From positions 24,477,419 to 24,541,418 of the forward strand of contig NC_087070.1 in NCBI RefSeq assembly GCF_963678635.1: 64,000 nt of DNA, written 5' to 3'. The position numbers and the translations under genes were made by a program. Each line of letters starts with the position of its first letter. Within the stretch, counting starts at the first letter, position 1. Positions 1-11,990 of the stretch are shown piece by piece. This DNA is from Symsagittifera roscoffensis. Lineage: Eukaryota; Xenacoelomorpha; Acoela; Convolutidae. The notes under the pieces were generated by a model that was not told where the DNA came from, ran no database searches, and saw only the letters and a program-made list of their open reading frames with translations.

Positions 1-230
1 AATGAGCTTATCCAAATTTACCTCCTCGAGTCAAATATCTTCAAATGAAGGAAATTTTGTCGCATCTACATCCCAAAAAACAGGACGTCAGGTTAGCTTC
101 AGGGGTCAACGGGAGGGATAGTCGAAAAAACTAAATATCCCCGGTTTGAACTAATTAAAGCAATTCGTCACAAAAATTTTTGGCCAATAATCCTTCAATT
201 TTCGCAAACCAGTAGCCGCAATTTCAGGTT

Positions 231-305
231 CAGGCATGATCATGTATCCTGCAGGTGTGAGCATGTTCAATTCAGGCATGATCATGCATGCTGCAGGTGT
301 GAGCA
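231..305. repeat. two-copy 42-bp tandem repeat
   Basis: The motif CAGGCATGATCATG followed by TGCAGGTGTGAGCAT starts at 231 and again at 273, giving a 42-bp period over nearly two copies. Degenerate CATG/TGCAGGT echoes continue to about 360. No coding sense is seen. Confidence 0.7.
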
Positions 306-900
306 TATCTTCAGTTAGCACACCTGATGCATGTCTGATGCAGGTATGTGCATGCCGAATATAGACATGCTGCACATCTGTTACAGACATGAATTTTGCA
401 TGATTTTACAATGATCAGATATGATTATGGCCAAAAAGTTCGGTACGGGTAACTAATTTGAACACAATTGCTTCATACCTTTTTTCGTAACATCGCGCGT
501 TTAGCTATAATAACACGTAAGACAATCGAAAAAAGGAAAATTAAAAGTGTGGAGCGAAACTAAAAAAAGAACTTAGTTCTTGGTTAATAAAATATGAACA
601 AACTATGAATTTTAAGCTGAATAATAGGAATCTTGAATAGAACTAATAAGAACAATTACCCTGCCTCAAATGAGTTTGGAACGATTTTGTGGTGCGAGAT
701 AAGTCACCACGGGTAAATAAAGCGCGATAGAATTTCAGCATTAAAGAAGAAGTATCACAGCGCTCTTATAGTAACGTTAGTCTATTAGTGAGCGTTCGCG
801 GTTGTCTGTAAGTCAAAATAGTGTAAGTGTGAGCACTATCTTTCAAGGACAAAAAAGATCTACGGATCGAGTCTCAGCGGTAAATTTGAGAATTGTTTGA
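306..900. other. no gene recognised
   Basis: AT-rich sequence with short spurious open frames only. I see no splice-site-bounded coding block, RNA gene or recognisable repeat here apart from weak echoes of the 42-bp repeat at the left edge. Confidence 0.5.
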
Positions 901-907
901 ATAAAAA

Positions 908-957
908 AAAACTCGAGCCTATATATTCCTTACTTTCTTCGGAAGTCGGAACAATTA
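908..957 (-). repeat. terminal fragment of the 0.5-kb MITE-like family
   Basis: The stretch around CTCGAGCC...TATTCC...ACTTTC...GAAAGTCGGAACAATT-like sequence resembles the end of the full copy at 4090-4137 (CCCGAGCAC...ATTCCGTTACTTTCG...). Only the terminal 45-50 bp is present, so it is a truncated remnant. Confidence 0.45.
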
Positions 958-1348
958 TTGCCAATGCTCAGCGGTAAAATTCCAAATATTACGACAGAGA
1001 CTATTGATATCAATAAAGCAGATACAACTATCGTGTGGTGGAATTATTGCAATTCATTTTATGTAAGTTGTGTGTTGTTCTTTAAGCAAATATTACCAAA
1101 ATTGAGTGTGGTATTTTCAAAACTTACCCCTTTCATAGGAAATTTGCTTGGTTGCGTGAGCAAACCGAAATTATATGCCTGGCAGACTGCTATATATAGA
1201 TTCCTATTCTTCGATTGCATAACTTTAGTGTACTAAAGAGCACAATATATCATCTCAAAAACACATATATCTATTTTTGTCCGCAATTAATAATTTGTTG
1301 AGATTTTGCAGTCTTGCTCGAATTCTTCAATTATATCGTTAATTGCAA

Positions 1349-1858
1349 ACGGAAAATTTGTGCTCGGGTGGGATTTTTTTCTTCAGACAAATGTCCACTT
1401 TTCAACTAGCCATTTTTGACAGAGTTTTTTTTATATCATTCGAAAGGTATTGTTGTCCTGAGCTTAAATTTTGAAAGATATTTCACCTGTGATCATTTTT
1501 CGCTGGGTTATGGGGGTTTAAGGATTGCCATTCCGGCCAATTTGGGACAATTAACGCGCAATAAACTTCGCTCTATCAATGCAAGAGCGGAGGGTCAATC
1601 CGTCTTAGAAATTGTTCCAAATTGGTTAAAAGAAGCTTATTTGCCATAATTGATTTGCAACAAGGAGCGAAATTTATCCTTTTGTACTTTAATATGGCGT
1701 GTGGGAGATGATTTTCATTTAAAAAAATTCAAATTTTAGAGAAAAAAAAATTTCATTTTGTTTTATTTCATTTAATTTTTTAAATCTTATTACTGCTCCA
1801 TAAACATTAAAAGGCGATCGGAACATTTAGGGATTTGTCCTGATACGAGCAGTCTTGT
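1349..1858 (+). repeat. 0.5-kb MITE-like repeat, copy a
   Basis: First near-complete copy of a family found at least six times in the first 7.7 kb. Landmarks in order: GTGCTCGGGTGGG at the left, a central ATTGTTGTCCTGAGC, the CACCTGTGATCATTTTTCG block, GGCCAATTTGGGACAATTAA, an ATGGCGTGTGGG block, and the right end GATACGAGCAGTCTTG. No transposase-like frame is present. The orientation '+' is arbitrary and defined by this copy. Confidence 0.75.
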
Positions 1859-2520
1859 TTTTGTTTCAAATCGATATCAACATTTATTTAAATTAAGGCA
1901 TTCATATGTACTCAAGGCAAATCATATAAATTGCACGTACGACATGAAGGAGAAAATACTCAGAAAAGTCCTTCAAAATTGAAACTTTATGTTTGCTAAC
2001 AAGTCAACCATTGTCGGGATTCAACTTCTGAAATCGTTTAAAAAGTTGATCAAAAAATGATTGATAGCGAGGCTACCTATGTCAACGACTTGTAACTAGG
2101 TATTTGCAGCGCATGGACCTATTTTTTGGATTCAAAGTCAATTAGAATGTGAACAATCTCCCGCCTAATTAGACTTACTAAACAATCTACCCCTAAAATT
2201 AGTTGACGGATTCAAGCAGTAGGGCCTCCTTGTACTATGCAAATCTGATTGGCTGAAAATAATAAATTTAACCAACTGAATTATCTCCTCCCTATTTTGA
2301 TTTCGGGGTAGCGGGAATAGATAGTTCAATTGTTCCGGTTGTTTGCCACGAGTAAGTAAAATTTTGATACAATTGGCCCGACTAAGACAGACGTACGGCA
2401 CTGCATCACCAGTAAGAGCAAAAAAAAACTGAAAAAATGAATACCTCTTTTATTAAATGAAAAAAAAGTGTCGCATTAAGCATAGCGCAATCTGCATACA
2501 TTTATCCTTTAAATAAAACC

Positions 2521-2925
2521 ACAAGACTGCTCGTATCAGGGAGAAACCTTGGTTGTCCTGACTGCATTTTAAGGTCAATGGAGCAGTATTAACATGAAAG
2601 ATTTAAATATAAAAAAAATATAGCGAAGTTTTTTTTTAATTTGAAATTTTTTTTTGAAAATCATTGCCCCACATGCCATATAAAGTACAACGTGATAGAT
2701 TTCGCTCCTAGTAACAAACCAGTTATGGCAAATAGGCTTCCTTCAACCAATCTGCAACTAGTTCTTAGACTGTTTTAATCTCCGCTTACGCGCAAATTGC
2801 GCAAAATATATCGAACGTTAATTGTCCCAAACTGGCCAAAATGACAATCTTTAAACCCCCATAACTTTACGAAAAAGGATCACAGGTAAACTATTTTTTC
2901 AAATTTAAGTTCAGGACAACAATAC
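2521..2925 (-). repeat. 0.5-kb MITE-like repeat, copy b (truncated)
   Basis: Begins with CAAGACTGCTCGTATCAGG, the reverse complement of the right end of copy a, and runs through CCCACATGCCATATAAAG to TTCAGGACAACAAT. It stops before the GTGCTCGGG end, so the left terminus is missing. Confidence 0.7.
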
Positions 2926-3591
2926 TAGAATTGAACTAGTTTGAGCAATTTTTTCTACTTCGGTGACTCTGGGTAGCAATGATTTGAATTAGACTAAGGC
3001 AAAAAGCAGTTACTAGAAAAGCATTTGTAGCTACAGTCGCTTGATACTATAAAAATAATCAAAGAACTAAACCTGCTCGTAATAGGTCAAATCCTTGCAA
3101 GTTCTGGCTTCCTTTTTATATCTGCGAAATAGTTTTTGAGGGTCTTTTCTGTAGTTCAGAAAATTTTAGCGAATTAAAATCTAACAGAAAAGGCCCGTTT
3201 TTCATGAAAATCATTTACAAATTTGTTAGTTTTTGGAATTTTGAAAAACAATCAGATTCTTCTAGCAACGAATTAGTTTGTCCAACTAGTTTGTCTCAAG
3301 TCAATTTATATCAACTCTTTTGTTGTTTTTTTTTCGGACAAACTTTGATCTATTGAGTAGCCAGTTTTGGCAGAAAATTTTGTACCATCTGTAAAATGTT
3401 GAGATCAAAAGCTAATTTTCAGAAAAAAAACTGTTTATCGGATAAGGATGGTTTCTTTTGAAGTCAAAGGAGAATGAGTTTTGAACTCTTTTGATCACTT
3501 AAATTCACGTAGGGATAATTATTTTGCGATATGTTACGTCTTATTAAACTTAAATAGCAAAACATGTTTTTTTTTCTTCTAAACTAAAGTA

Positions 3592-4137
3592 AACAAGACT
3601 GCTCGTATCAGGGCATAGCCCTAAATGTTTCGACTGCCTTTTAAGGTTTATGGAGCAGCAGTAATAACATCAAAAATTAAATGAAATAGAATAAAATGAA
3701 AAAAAAAATTTCCAAAATTTGAAATTTTTTAATGAAATTCATCCCCCCACACGCCATATAAAGTACAAAAAGAGAGATTTCGTTCCTTGCAACAAATCAA
3801 CTATGGCAAATAAGTTTCGTTCCACCAATTTGGATTGATTTATAAGACGAATTAAATCTCCGCTTACGCGTTAATAGCGCGAAATATATCGCGCGTTAAT
3901 TGTCCCAAATTGGTCAAAATGACCAATATGGCAATCTTTAAACCCTCATAATTTTACAAAAAATGATCACAGGTGAAATATCTTTTCAAATTTAAGTTCA
4001 GGACAACAATGGTTTTCGAATGATATAAAAAAAATTCCGTCAAAAATGGCTGGTTAAAAAGTCGAATTTTGTCTGAAGAAAAAAAACCCACCCCGAGCAC
4101 AAATATTCCGTTACTTTCGTATCGAAAGTCGGAACAA
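3592..4137 (-). repeat. 0.5-kb MITE-like repeat, copy c
   Basis: Full-length copy in reverse orientation, from CAAGACTGCTCGTATCAGGG to CGTATCGAAAGTCGGAACAA. The left terminus can fold as ACTTTCG/CGAAAGT around a 3-nt loop. The middle carries ATATATCGCGCGTTAATTG, which pairs with the neighbouring GCGCGAAATATATCGCGC stretch. Confidence 0.75.
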
Positions 4138-4194
4138 TAAATTGCTTTTATTTAATTTCAACCAGCCAAAACATTTACTTAAAAAGCAATAAGT

Positions 4195-4232
4195 ACAGTC
4201 AAGGCTTCGCCCCGATACGAGCAGCCTTGCTC
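4195..4232 (+). repeat. right-terminal fragment of the MITE-like family
   Basis: Contains GGCTTCGCCCCGATACGAGC followed by AGCCTTG, matching the right end of the family only. It lies between the oppositely oriented copies c and d. Confidence 0.5.
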
Positions 4233-4519
4233 TCGTTTTCGTCTTGTTGTTCCAATTTTAGAATAAAATGAGGAACTACATTTACGGGGCGCTTTCATCA
4301 TTCCGTACAGTTCATGAAACCAAATTGTAGAGCGGAGGAATATGGAATTTGTTTTTTTAACCGGGCATGCTGCACACTATCCTAAATGCTCTTTTTGTCT
4401 GCGTAATTTGCTAGTTTAATAAAAAGTAAATTTTAACTATGATGCCGAAGAGCCTACGAGGGTTTACTATCCCATATGCAAAACTGCTCCAAATGAAAGA
4501 ATCAAGCTTATTGTTGTTG

Positions 4520-5067
4520 CAAATTCCGTAACGAAAGTAACGGAATATTAATGCTCGGGTCGGTTTTTTTTTTCTTCAGACAAAATTCGATTTTTTGCAT
4601 AACCATTTTTGACGGGATTTTTTTTATATCGTTCATAGGGTTTTGTTGTCTTGAGCCTAAATTGGAAACGATGTTTTACATGTAATCTTTTTTTGTAAGA
4701 TTATTGGGGTTTAAAGACTGCAATTTTGGCCAATTTGGGACAATTAACGTGCGACATACATCGCGCTATTAACGCGTAAGCGGAGATTCAATCGTCTTAT
4801 AAATCGTTCCAAATTGGTTCAAGGAAGCTTATATGCTATAATTGATTTGTTAATAGGAGCAAAACCTATCCCTTTGTACCTAATATGGCGTGTGGGGATG
4901 TTTTTTTTTTCATTATATATATATTTATTTTATAATTTTCTCAAAAAAAAACACAACAAATTTGAAATTATTTTTTGCTCATTTTTGAACAATTGGCTCA
5001 ATCCAAAACCTTTGATTGACGTTAATGAGCAGTCGGAACATTCAGGACTTCGCCTTGATATACAGGC
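4520..5067 (+). repeat. 0.5-kb MITE-like repeat, copy d
   Basis: Starts with CGTAACGAAAGTAACGGAAT and GCTCGGGTCGG, passes through GGACAATTAACGTGCGACAT and GGCGTGTGGGGATG, and ends CAGGACTTCGCCTTGATA. With copy c (reverse orientation, 380 bp away) it forms a large inverted pair. The open frame at 4814-5107 is a by-product of the repeat. Confidence 0.7.
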
Positions 5068-5069
5068 AT

Positions 5070-6475
5070 TCCAGATAGTTTTTTTTCTGTTGATCAACTA
5101 TTTTTAATCCAATTTTCAAAGAATAATTTTGCTTACATCAATTCAAGAACTGACGAAGTATAAGTGTTAGACATTAGTTTGATTACTCTATCAAAACAAA
5201 GAATCATTTTCCATAACATTTCTTTTGTAAACGGTAAAAACAATTTATACAGTTTTGTTGAAAAAAGGTAACAGAAAAAACAATTCGTTTCAATTAAGTT
5301 TTTTTAATTATTTCATATGAGATAACCAAACGCTTTTAAGTTTGTTTACTTAAGGTTTTCGGGTTTTCAGCCGCCGGATGTCTTTAATTTTTTTAATTTT
5401 TAAGCGTCACTTCAGGCAGATTTCAGGCAGGTTATAAGGCAGGTAGTTCTTACTATAACACTTTTCAAGTCGTTTGTAATATCCGTAAACGCTTGAATGA
5501 TCCTTGGTAGCTGTGGAACCTTTTTACTAGGCACCCTAAGGGGAGGGGAAATTCTCAATAAAGTCCCATTTTGTTAACTCAATGGTTCTTTCTTTTTTCA
5601 GCATTTCTAAATCATCAAACTGAAAAATTTTCTCAAAAGAAAAAAACAAAAACCAATAATAGTTATAGTGTTGCAACTACCCATTTCCAATTGCATGCAA
5701 ATCTTACACTGATTACAAATGGCACTATAGCTAACATAAAAGTTCTATGAACTATAGCCATAGCTCGGTTTCTCTATCATCATGCCTGAAGATTTGTGAT
5801 TAGTGTTTTGTTGCCATATTTGAAAAGTAATGCTTTCTCTGTCGCTTTACCATTGCTGATTTGCTTGTGAATGGCTAATTGAAGACCCATCTGTAATCAT
5901 ATCTTGACGTACGTTTGTGCATCTACGATATTAATTCATGATCTGCATAATATTAGCTCGACCTGCTCAAGAAAAAATAACGTAAAAATGGCTAAAGAGA
6001 TCAAGAAAAGCTTTGTAAAAATACTGATACAGATCATTAAATTGTAAAACGATCGCAAAAGAATAAGTTCACTAAAACTCCGTTAGTGAGCCAAAAAAGA
6101 GCTCAAAAGTTGATTTTTGTTCGTCTTAGCTCTAATATTGTTCCTTTTGAGCATTTCCCAAAATCATTTCCCAAAATAGCGGTACGCAGACTACTTAGAA
6201 AGTATGGATACCAGCAAGCAGATAATTTATGAACTTTCATTAAACTGACGCTTATTTTAGAACAAAAATTCTTCGGACAATTTAAAGAAAAAAATTTTTT
6301 CATAAAATTACCTTGGCAAAAAAAATCAATTTCAGTAATATCCATTTGATATAAAACGAAAAATTGACCAATTTTTAATGAAATTTTCCAAAAAATTGTG
6401 TTTTTTATTCAACCAAAATTGAATTTTTTTCAGAATTGCCTGCAATAAAGAAATTAAATGTAAAGAAACAAAATG
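5070..6475. other. no gene recognised
   Basis: AT-rich, homopolymer-rich sequence between two repeat copies. I see no conserved protein, splice-bounded exon or RNA gene. The minus-strand frame at 6103-6345 has no recognisable motif and is not supported. Confidence 0.5.
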
Positions 6476-6477
6476 AT

Positions 6478-6860
6478 AAATTTTTTTTCTAAAATTTGAA
6501 ATTTTTTATTGAAAATCAACCCCCAAACGTCATATAAAATTCAAAAGATTAGATTTCGCCCCTTGTAACAAATCAATTGTTACAAAAATGTTTCTTTCAA
6601 CCAATTTGGAACGATTTCTGAGACGGATTAACTCTCCGCTTACGCGTTAATAGCGCGAAGTATATAGCGCGTTAACTGCCCCAAATTGGCCAAAATGGCA
6701 ATCTTTAAACCTCCATAACTTTGCGAAAAATGATCACAGGTGAAAAATCTTTTCATATTAAAAAAATCAGGGCAACAATACTTTTCGAATGATATAAAAA
6801 AATTCCGTCAAAATGGCTAGTTAAAAGTCGAAATTTGTCTGATAAAAAAAAGACGGAACA
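6478..6860 (-). repeat. 0.5-kb MITE-like repeat, copy e (truncated)
   Basis: Reverse-orientation copy recognised by CCCCCAAACGTCATATAAA, CTCTCCGCTTACGCGTTAAT, GCCCCAAATTGGCCAAAATG and the left-end remnant AAAGACGGAACA. The GATACGAGCAG end is missing. Confidence 0.65.
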
Positions 6861-7255
6861 AAAATTGTATGTGTCTTAAAAACACTGGTGGCTTCCAGAA
6901 AACTGCAAAATCAAAGAGCTGCTAACAAGATTCGTTCAGATATCGATTTTCAATTTTCACGAATATAAAGCGATCTGTTCTGTTCTTTTCAGCTGTCAGC
7001 TGAAATTGTTTATTAATTGTACTGAAAGTGTGCCTCGATTATCATGACGAATCGGCCATTAACATTTGGGTAGCAATTGAAGGTGCGAGCAGTGCTGACT
7101 GAATCAAATAAAACTTTCAATAAACTATAGCTTTTTCAAATGCAAAACAGAAACACAACAAGTATTCTATCTATTCTACATGCAAAACAGAAACACAATT
7201 ATTCTTGCTGGATAAAATCAGTTTCTAGACTAATCCCTCAAAAATACATTTTTTC

Positions 7256-7734
7256 GTTCCGACTTTCGATACAAAAAAAAACGGAATATTTGTGCTCGGG
7301 TGGGTTTTTTTCTTCAGACAGTTTTCGACTTTTTAACTTACCATTTTTGACAGAATTTCTTATATCAATCAAAAAATATTGGTGTCTTGCGAAAAATTAC
7401 AGAGGTTTAAAGATAGCCATTTTGGCCAATTTGGGACAATTCACGCGCGATATATTTCGCGCTATTAACGCGTACGCGGAGTTTTAATCCATCTTAGAAA
7501 TCCTTCCAAATTGGTTGAGAGAAGTTAACTTGTCATAGTTGATTTGTTACGGGGAGCGAAATATATTCTTTTGTACTTTATATGGCGTGTGGGTATGACT
7601 TTCATGAACAAATTTTAGAAAAAAAATTTTCATTTTGTTTCTTTACATAATTTTTTTTTATTTCTATTACTGCTCCATAAACCTTAAAAGGCAGTCGGAA
7701 CATTCAGGGCTTCACCCTGATACGAGCAGTCCTG
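7256..7734 (+). repeat. 0.5-kb MITE-like repeat, copy f
   Basis: Forward copy from GTTCCGACTTTCGATAC to CCTGATACGAGCAGTCCTG. It carries the internal GCGCGATATATTTCGCGC hairpin in near-perfect form. It abuts the 1.28-kb tandem array that starts at 7741. The frame at 7140-7487 overlaps it and is not considered a gene. Confidence 0.75.
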
Positions 7735-7740
7735 TTGTTT

Positions 7741-9029
7741 CTTGAGTTTTGTTGGTTTAATCATCCTATAATAAAAGATTTTTCGCGTATGAATTTTCGA
7801 AAGCGCAGACCTGAAGGTAACACACTTTCTTGAGAACAAGATGCCTAGAGCTGATACTAAGAGTATTACGCAGATATTAATTAAATCGAAACATTAATTG
7901 CAAAAGCGAATTGAATGACAACCGGGATCCTATTAGAACACATTTTTTAGCGAGTTGTTCTGGAAAGTTTTTATTCCCTTCTGAACTAAGAACTTGGTGC
8001 TTGACTTTGTGTGTCAGAAAAGTTTTAAGCATGTTGAAAATTGCCCATCTTAGGGCAAATTTTTCAGTTTTTGGACCAACTGTTATCTAGTCGCAATTTG
8101 TTTTTGGTAAACTTAAATAAAAATTAATAAAAATTTTGTGGTATCATTTTTGGGGATAATTCACATCGCAATATCTCAGCCATAGTTCACGTGAAACAAG
8201 TATAAAAGCTAAAAGTTTTTCCCAATTTCCCCTCACCTTCTAAATTTTTCTGTTTTATGATGCCTCTGTGGGTTTTTACAGGTATAACTGCATAAAATTG
8301 CAATCATTACGAGGCCAAACTATGTCTGTATGTTCCTGGGTTCCAGAGACAAGTCTTTAAACATGTTAAAACTTTGTCGGAACAATCAAAGACATCAAAA
8401 GAACAAAAGAAGAACAAAGAGAGCGTCCTTGTTGCGGAATCCGCTAACAATTCACAAAATACACAGTTTGGCCTCGTAATGATTAAATTTGAAGAAGAAT
8501 TGGGTTCAGGGTACTTAATTTGTTAACCATACAAAATTTCCTTATATAACAAAAATATTAGACATTACGGGGGGGGGGGGGGGGGGGGGGGGGGCAATTG
8601 AAAAAATCCAAATGGGGTTGGTAATCTGGAAAAATCTTATGCTTTGCAATTAGGGGTATTGACAAAAGATTCAAAAAGATTCCACTCGCCCACATTTTAA
8701 ATTGTATTTTCACAGAACACGGTCTAAATGCGTAATGCTATGATGTCAAATAATACGAGCAGTTTTGTTCTCACAACATTTGGTTAACTCATTGCATTAG
8801 GACAACATTAAATTTGTCCCAAATTCAGGGTTGTCATGTTATTAACAGACCTATATTTAAAATGTTATTAACACATTGTTTTGAACAATTCAAGTTTTCG
8901 AATCAAATGCAGTCGTTTTTTTCATATTTTATTGAAAAATTGGTCGACTAGGCCAGTGCAATTTCCTGCGGTGCTAGATTGGAGCGGTATTTCTCAACTC
9001 TCGGTTCATTTATGGAAAAATCCGAAGTT
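7741..9029 (+). repeat. 1.28-kb tandem unit, copy 1
   Basis: First of three head-to-tail copies; the unit starts at CTTGAGTTTTGTTGG. It is 1289 bp here, 12 bp longer than copy 2, and the excess is the G-tract at 8569-8594 (26 G against 14 G). No credible coding frame is shared by the copies. Confidence 0.9.
8302..8484. mobile_element. 183-bp inverted-repeat (MITE-like) element inside tandem unit
   Basis: Bounded by perfect 20-bp inverted termini, AATCATTACGAGGCCAAACT at 8302 and its reverse complement ending at 8484. The interior has no coding frame. The same element recurs at the matching place in copies 2 and 3, so it inserted before the unit was amplified. I could not define a target-site duplication. 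Confidence 0.65.
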
Positions 9030-10306
9030 CTTGAGTTTTGTTGGTTTAATCATCCTATAATGAAAGATTTTTGGCGTATGAATTTTCGAAAGCGCAGACA
9101 TGAAGGTAACACACTTTCTTGAGAACAAGATGCCTAGAGCTGATACTAAGAGTATTACGCAGATATTAATTAAATCGAAACATTAATTGCAAAAGCGAAT
9201 TGAATGACAACCGGGATCCTATTAGAACACATTTTTTAGCGAGTTGTTCTGGAAAGTTTTTATTCCCTTCTGAACTAAGAACTTGGTGCTTGACTTTGTG
9301 TGTCAGAAAAGTTTTAAGCATGTTGAAAATTGCCCATCTTAGGGCAAATTTTTCAGTTTTTGGACCAACTGTTATCTAGTCGCAATTTGTTTTTGGTAAA
9401 CTTAAATAAAAATTAATAAAAATTTTGTGGTATCATTTTTGGGGATAATTTACATCGCAATATCTCAGCCATAGTTCACGTGAAACAAGTATAAAAGCTA
9501 AAAGTTTTTCCCAATTTCCCCTCACATTCTAAATTTTTCTGTTTTATGATGCCTCTGTGGGTTTTTACAGGTATAACTGCATAAAATTGCAATCATTACG
9601 AGGCCAAACTATGTCTGTATGTTCCTGGGTTCCAGAGACAAGTCTTTAAACATGTTAAAATTTTGTCGGAACGATCAAAGACATCAAAAGAACAAAAGAA
9701 GAACAAAGAGAGCGTCCTTGTTGCGGAATCCGCTAACAATTCACAAAATACACAGTTTGGCCTCGTAATGATTAAATTTGAAGAAGAATTGGGTTCCGGG
9801 TACTTAATTTGTTAACCATACAAAATTTCCTTATATAACAAAAATATTAGACATTACGGGGGGGGGGGGGGCAATTGAAAAAATCCAAATGGGGTTGGTA
9901 ATCTGGAAAAATCTTATGCTTTGCAATTAGGGGTATTGGCAAAAGATCCAAAAAGATTCCACTCGCCCACATTTTAAATTGTATTTTCACAGAACACGGT
10001 CTAAATGCGTAATGCTATGATGTCAAATAAGACGAGCAGTTTTGTTCTCACAACATTTGGTTAACTCATTGCATTAGGACAACATTAAATTTGTCCCAAA
10101 TTCAGGGTTGTCATGTTATTAACAGACCTATATTTAAAATGTTTTTAACACATTGTTTTGAACAATTCAAGATTTCGAATCAAAAGCAGTCGTTTTTTTC
10201 ATATTTTATCGAAAAATTGGTCGAATAGGCCAGTGCAATTTCCTGCGGTGCTAGATTGGAGCGGTATTTCTCAACTCTCGGTTCATTTATGGAAAAATCC
10301 GAAGTT
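9030..10306 (+). repeat. 1.28-kb tandem unit, copy 2
   Basis: Near-identical to copy 1 apart from scattered substitutions and a shorter G-tract (9858-9871, 14 G). Length 1277 bp. Confidence 0.9.
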
Positions 10307-11586
10307 CTTGAGTTTTGTTGGTTTAATCATCCTATAATGAAAGATTTTTGGCGTATGAATTTTCGAAAGCGCAGACATGAAGGTAACACACTTTCTCGAG
10401 AACAAGATGCCTAGAGCTGATATTAAGAGTATTATGCAGATATTAATTGAACCGAAACATTAATTGCAAAAGCGAATTGAATGACAACCGGGATCCTATT
10501 AGGACACCTTTTTTAGCTAGTTGTTCTGGAAACTTTTTATTCCCTTCTGAACTAAGAACTTGGTGCTTGACTTTGTGTGTCAAAAAAGATTTAAGCATGT
10601 TGAAAATTGCCCATCTTAGGGCAAATTTTTCAATTTTTGGACCAACTGTTATCTAGTCGCAATTTGTTTTTTGTAAACTATAATAAAAAACTAATATAAA
10701 TTTTGGGGTATCATTTTAGGGGATAATTTACATCGCAATATCTCAGCCATAGTTCAAGTGAAACAAGTATAAAAGCTAAAGGTTTTTCCCAATTTCCTCT
10801 CCCATTCTAAATTTTTCTGTTTTATGATGCCTCTGTGGGCTTTTACAGGTATAACTGCATAAAATTTCAATCATTACGAGGCCAAACTATGTCTGTATGT
10901 TCCTGGGTTCCAGAGACAAATCTTTAAACATGTTAAAATTTTGTCGGAACGATCAAAGACATTAAAAGAACAAAATAAGAACAAAGGGAGCGTCCTTGTT
11001 GCGGAATACGCTTACAATTCACAAAATACACAGTTTGGCCTCGTAATGATATAAATTTGAAGAAGAATTGGGTTCAGGGTACTTAATTTGTTAACCATGC
11101 AAAATTTCCTTATATTACAAAAATATTAGACATTACGGGGGGGGGGGGGCAATTGAATAAATCCAAATGGGGTTGGTAATCTGGAAAAATCTTATGTTTT
11201 GCAATTAGGGGTATTGCCAAAAGATCCAAAAAGATTCCACTCGCCCACATTTTAAATTGTATTTTCACAGAACACGGTCTAAATGCGTAATGCTATGATG
11301 TCAAATAAGATGAGCAGTTTTGTTCTCACAACATTTGGTTAACTCATTGCATTATGACAACATTAAATTTGTCCCAAATTCAGGGTTGTCATGTTATTAA
11401 CAGACCTATATTTAATATGTTATTAACACATTGTTTAGAACAATTCGAAATTTCGAATCGAATGCAGTCGTTTTTTCGTATTTTATCGAAAAATTGGTCG
11501 ACTAGGCCAATGCAATTTCCTGCGGTGCTAGATTGGAGCGGTATTTCTCAAATCTCGGTTCATTTATGGAAAAATCCGAAGTTCTT
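10307..11586 (+). repeat. 1.28-kb tandem unit, copy 3
   Basis: Third copy, with a 13-G tract at 11137-11149, somewhat more diverged than copies 1 and 2 from each other. It ends near GAAGTTCTTTGG, after which unique sequence leads into the GPCR exon. The frames at 10447-10656 and 11354-11596 are by-products of this repeat. Confidence 0.88.
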
Positions 11587-11783
11587 TGGGCGTTGACAAG
11601 GAGTGATTTTAAAACTCAATTTTGTTTTCAACGTGTTTTTTTCATAACAAGTTAACATGTTAACAACGTTTTACTTAACAATATAACAGCCCTGCATAAA
11701 TAAGAAAACAGAAAAATAAATATGGGAGGCAGCGGGAGGGTTGGAAAAATATTCTGGTTGTTTATTTTTATTGGTTGTTGTAG

Positions 11784-11990
11784 GAGCCAGGCGGGCGTGT
11801 CGAGTGGAGACAAGGATGAAGAAGATGGTGGTGGGGAGGGGGAGGGGGAGGGAGAGGGAGAGGCAATCACCCGGTCCCTGTGGGTGCGGATAGGGAATGA
11901 ACTGTTGAATCTGTTCCAAATGGCCAGTGTCATTGCCAACCCCATCATCTACGGAATATTCCACAAAAAGCCAGACAGAAACCCTCTCAG
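11784..11990 (+). CDS. GPCR (rhodopsin-type) penultimate exon: ECL3 and TM7
   Basis: Exon bounded by acceptor TTGTTGTAG and donor CTCTCAG/GTAGGT. It encodes an acidic Asp/Glu-Gly stretch with five or so GE repeats (the likely third extracellular loop), then a hydrophobic helix containing NELLNLFQMASVIANPIIYG. The NPIIY is the NPxxY motif of TM7 in class A receptors, followed by the start of cytoplasmic helix 8 (KKPDRNPL). It begins with 1 nt completing a split codon and ends with 2 nt (AG) that join the next exon. TM1-TM6 are not seen in the window; they should lie upstream of position 1 or in exons I cannot recognise. The upstream methionine at 11722 is probably intronic. The ligand class cannot be assigned from TM7 alone. 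Confidence 0.8.

Noticed and set aside
958-1236. 92-aa plus-strand frame with hydrophobic stretches, considered as an upstream GPCR exon
   Set aside because: No class A motifs (DRY, CWxP, N in TM1) and no convincing splice sites in a fitting phase.
4814-7487. Small open frames inside the 0.5-kb repeats
   Set aside because: Frames are not conserved between copies of the repeat.
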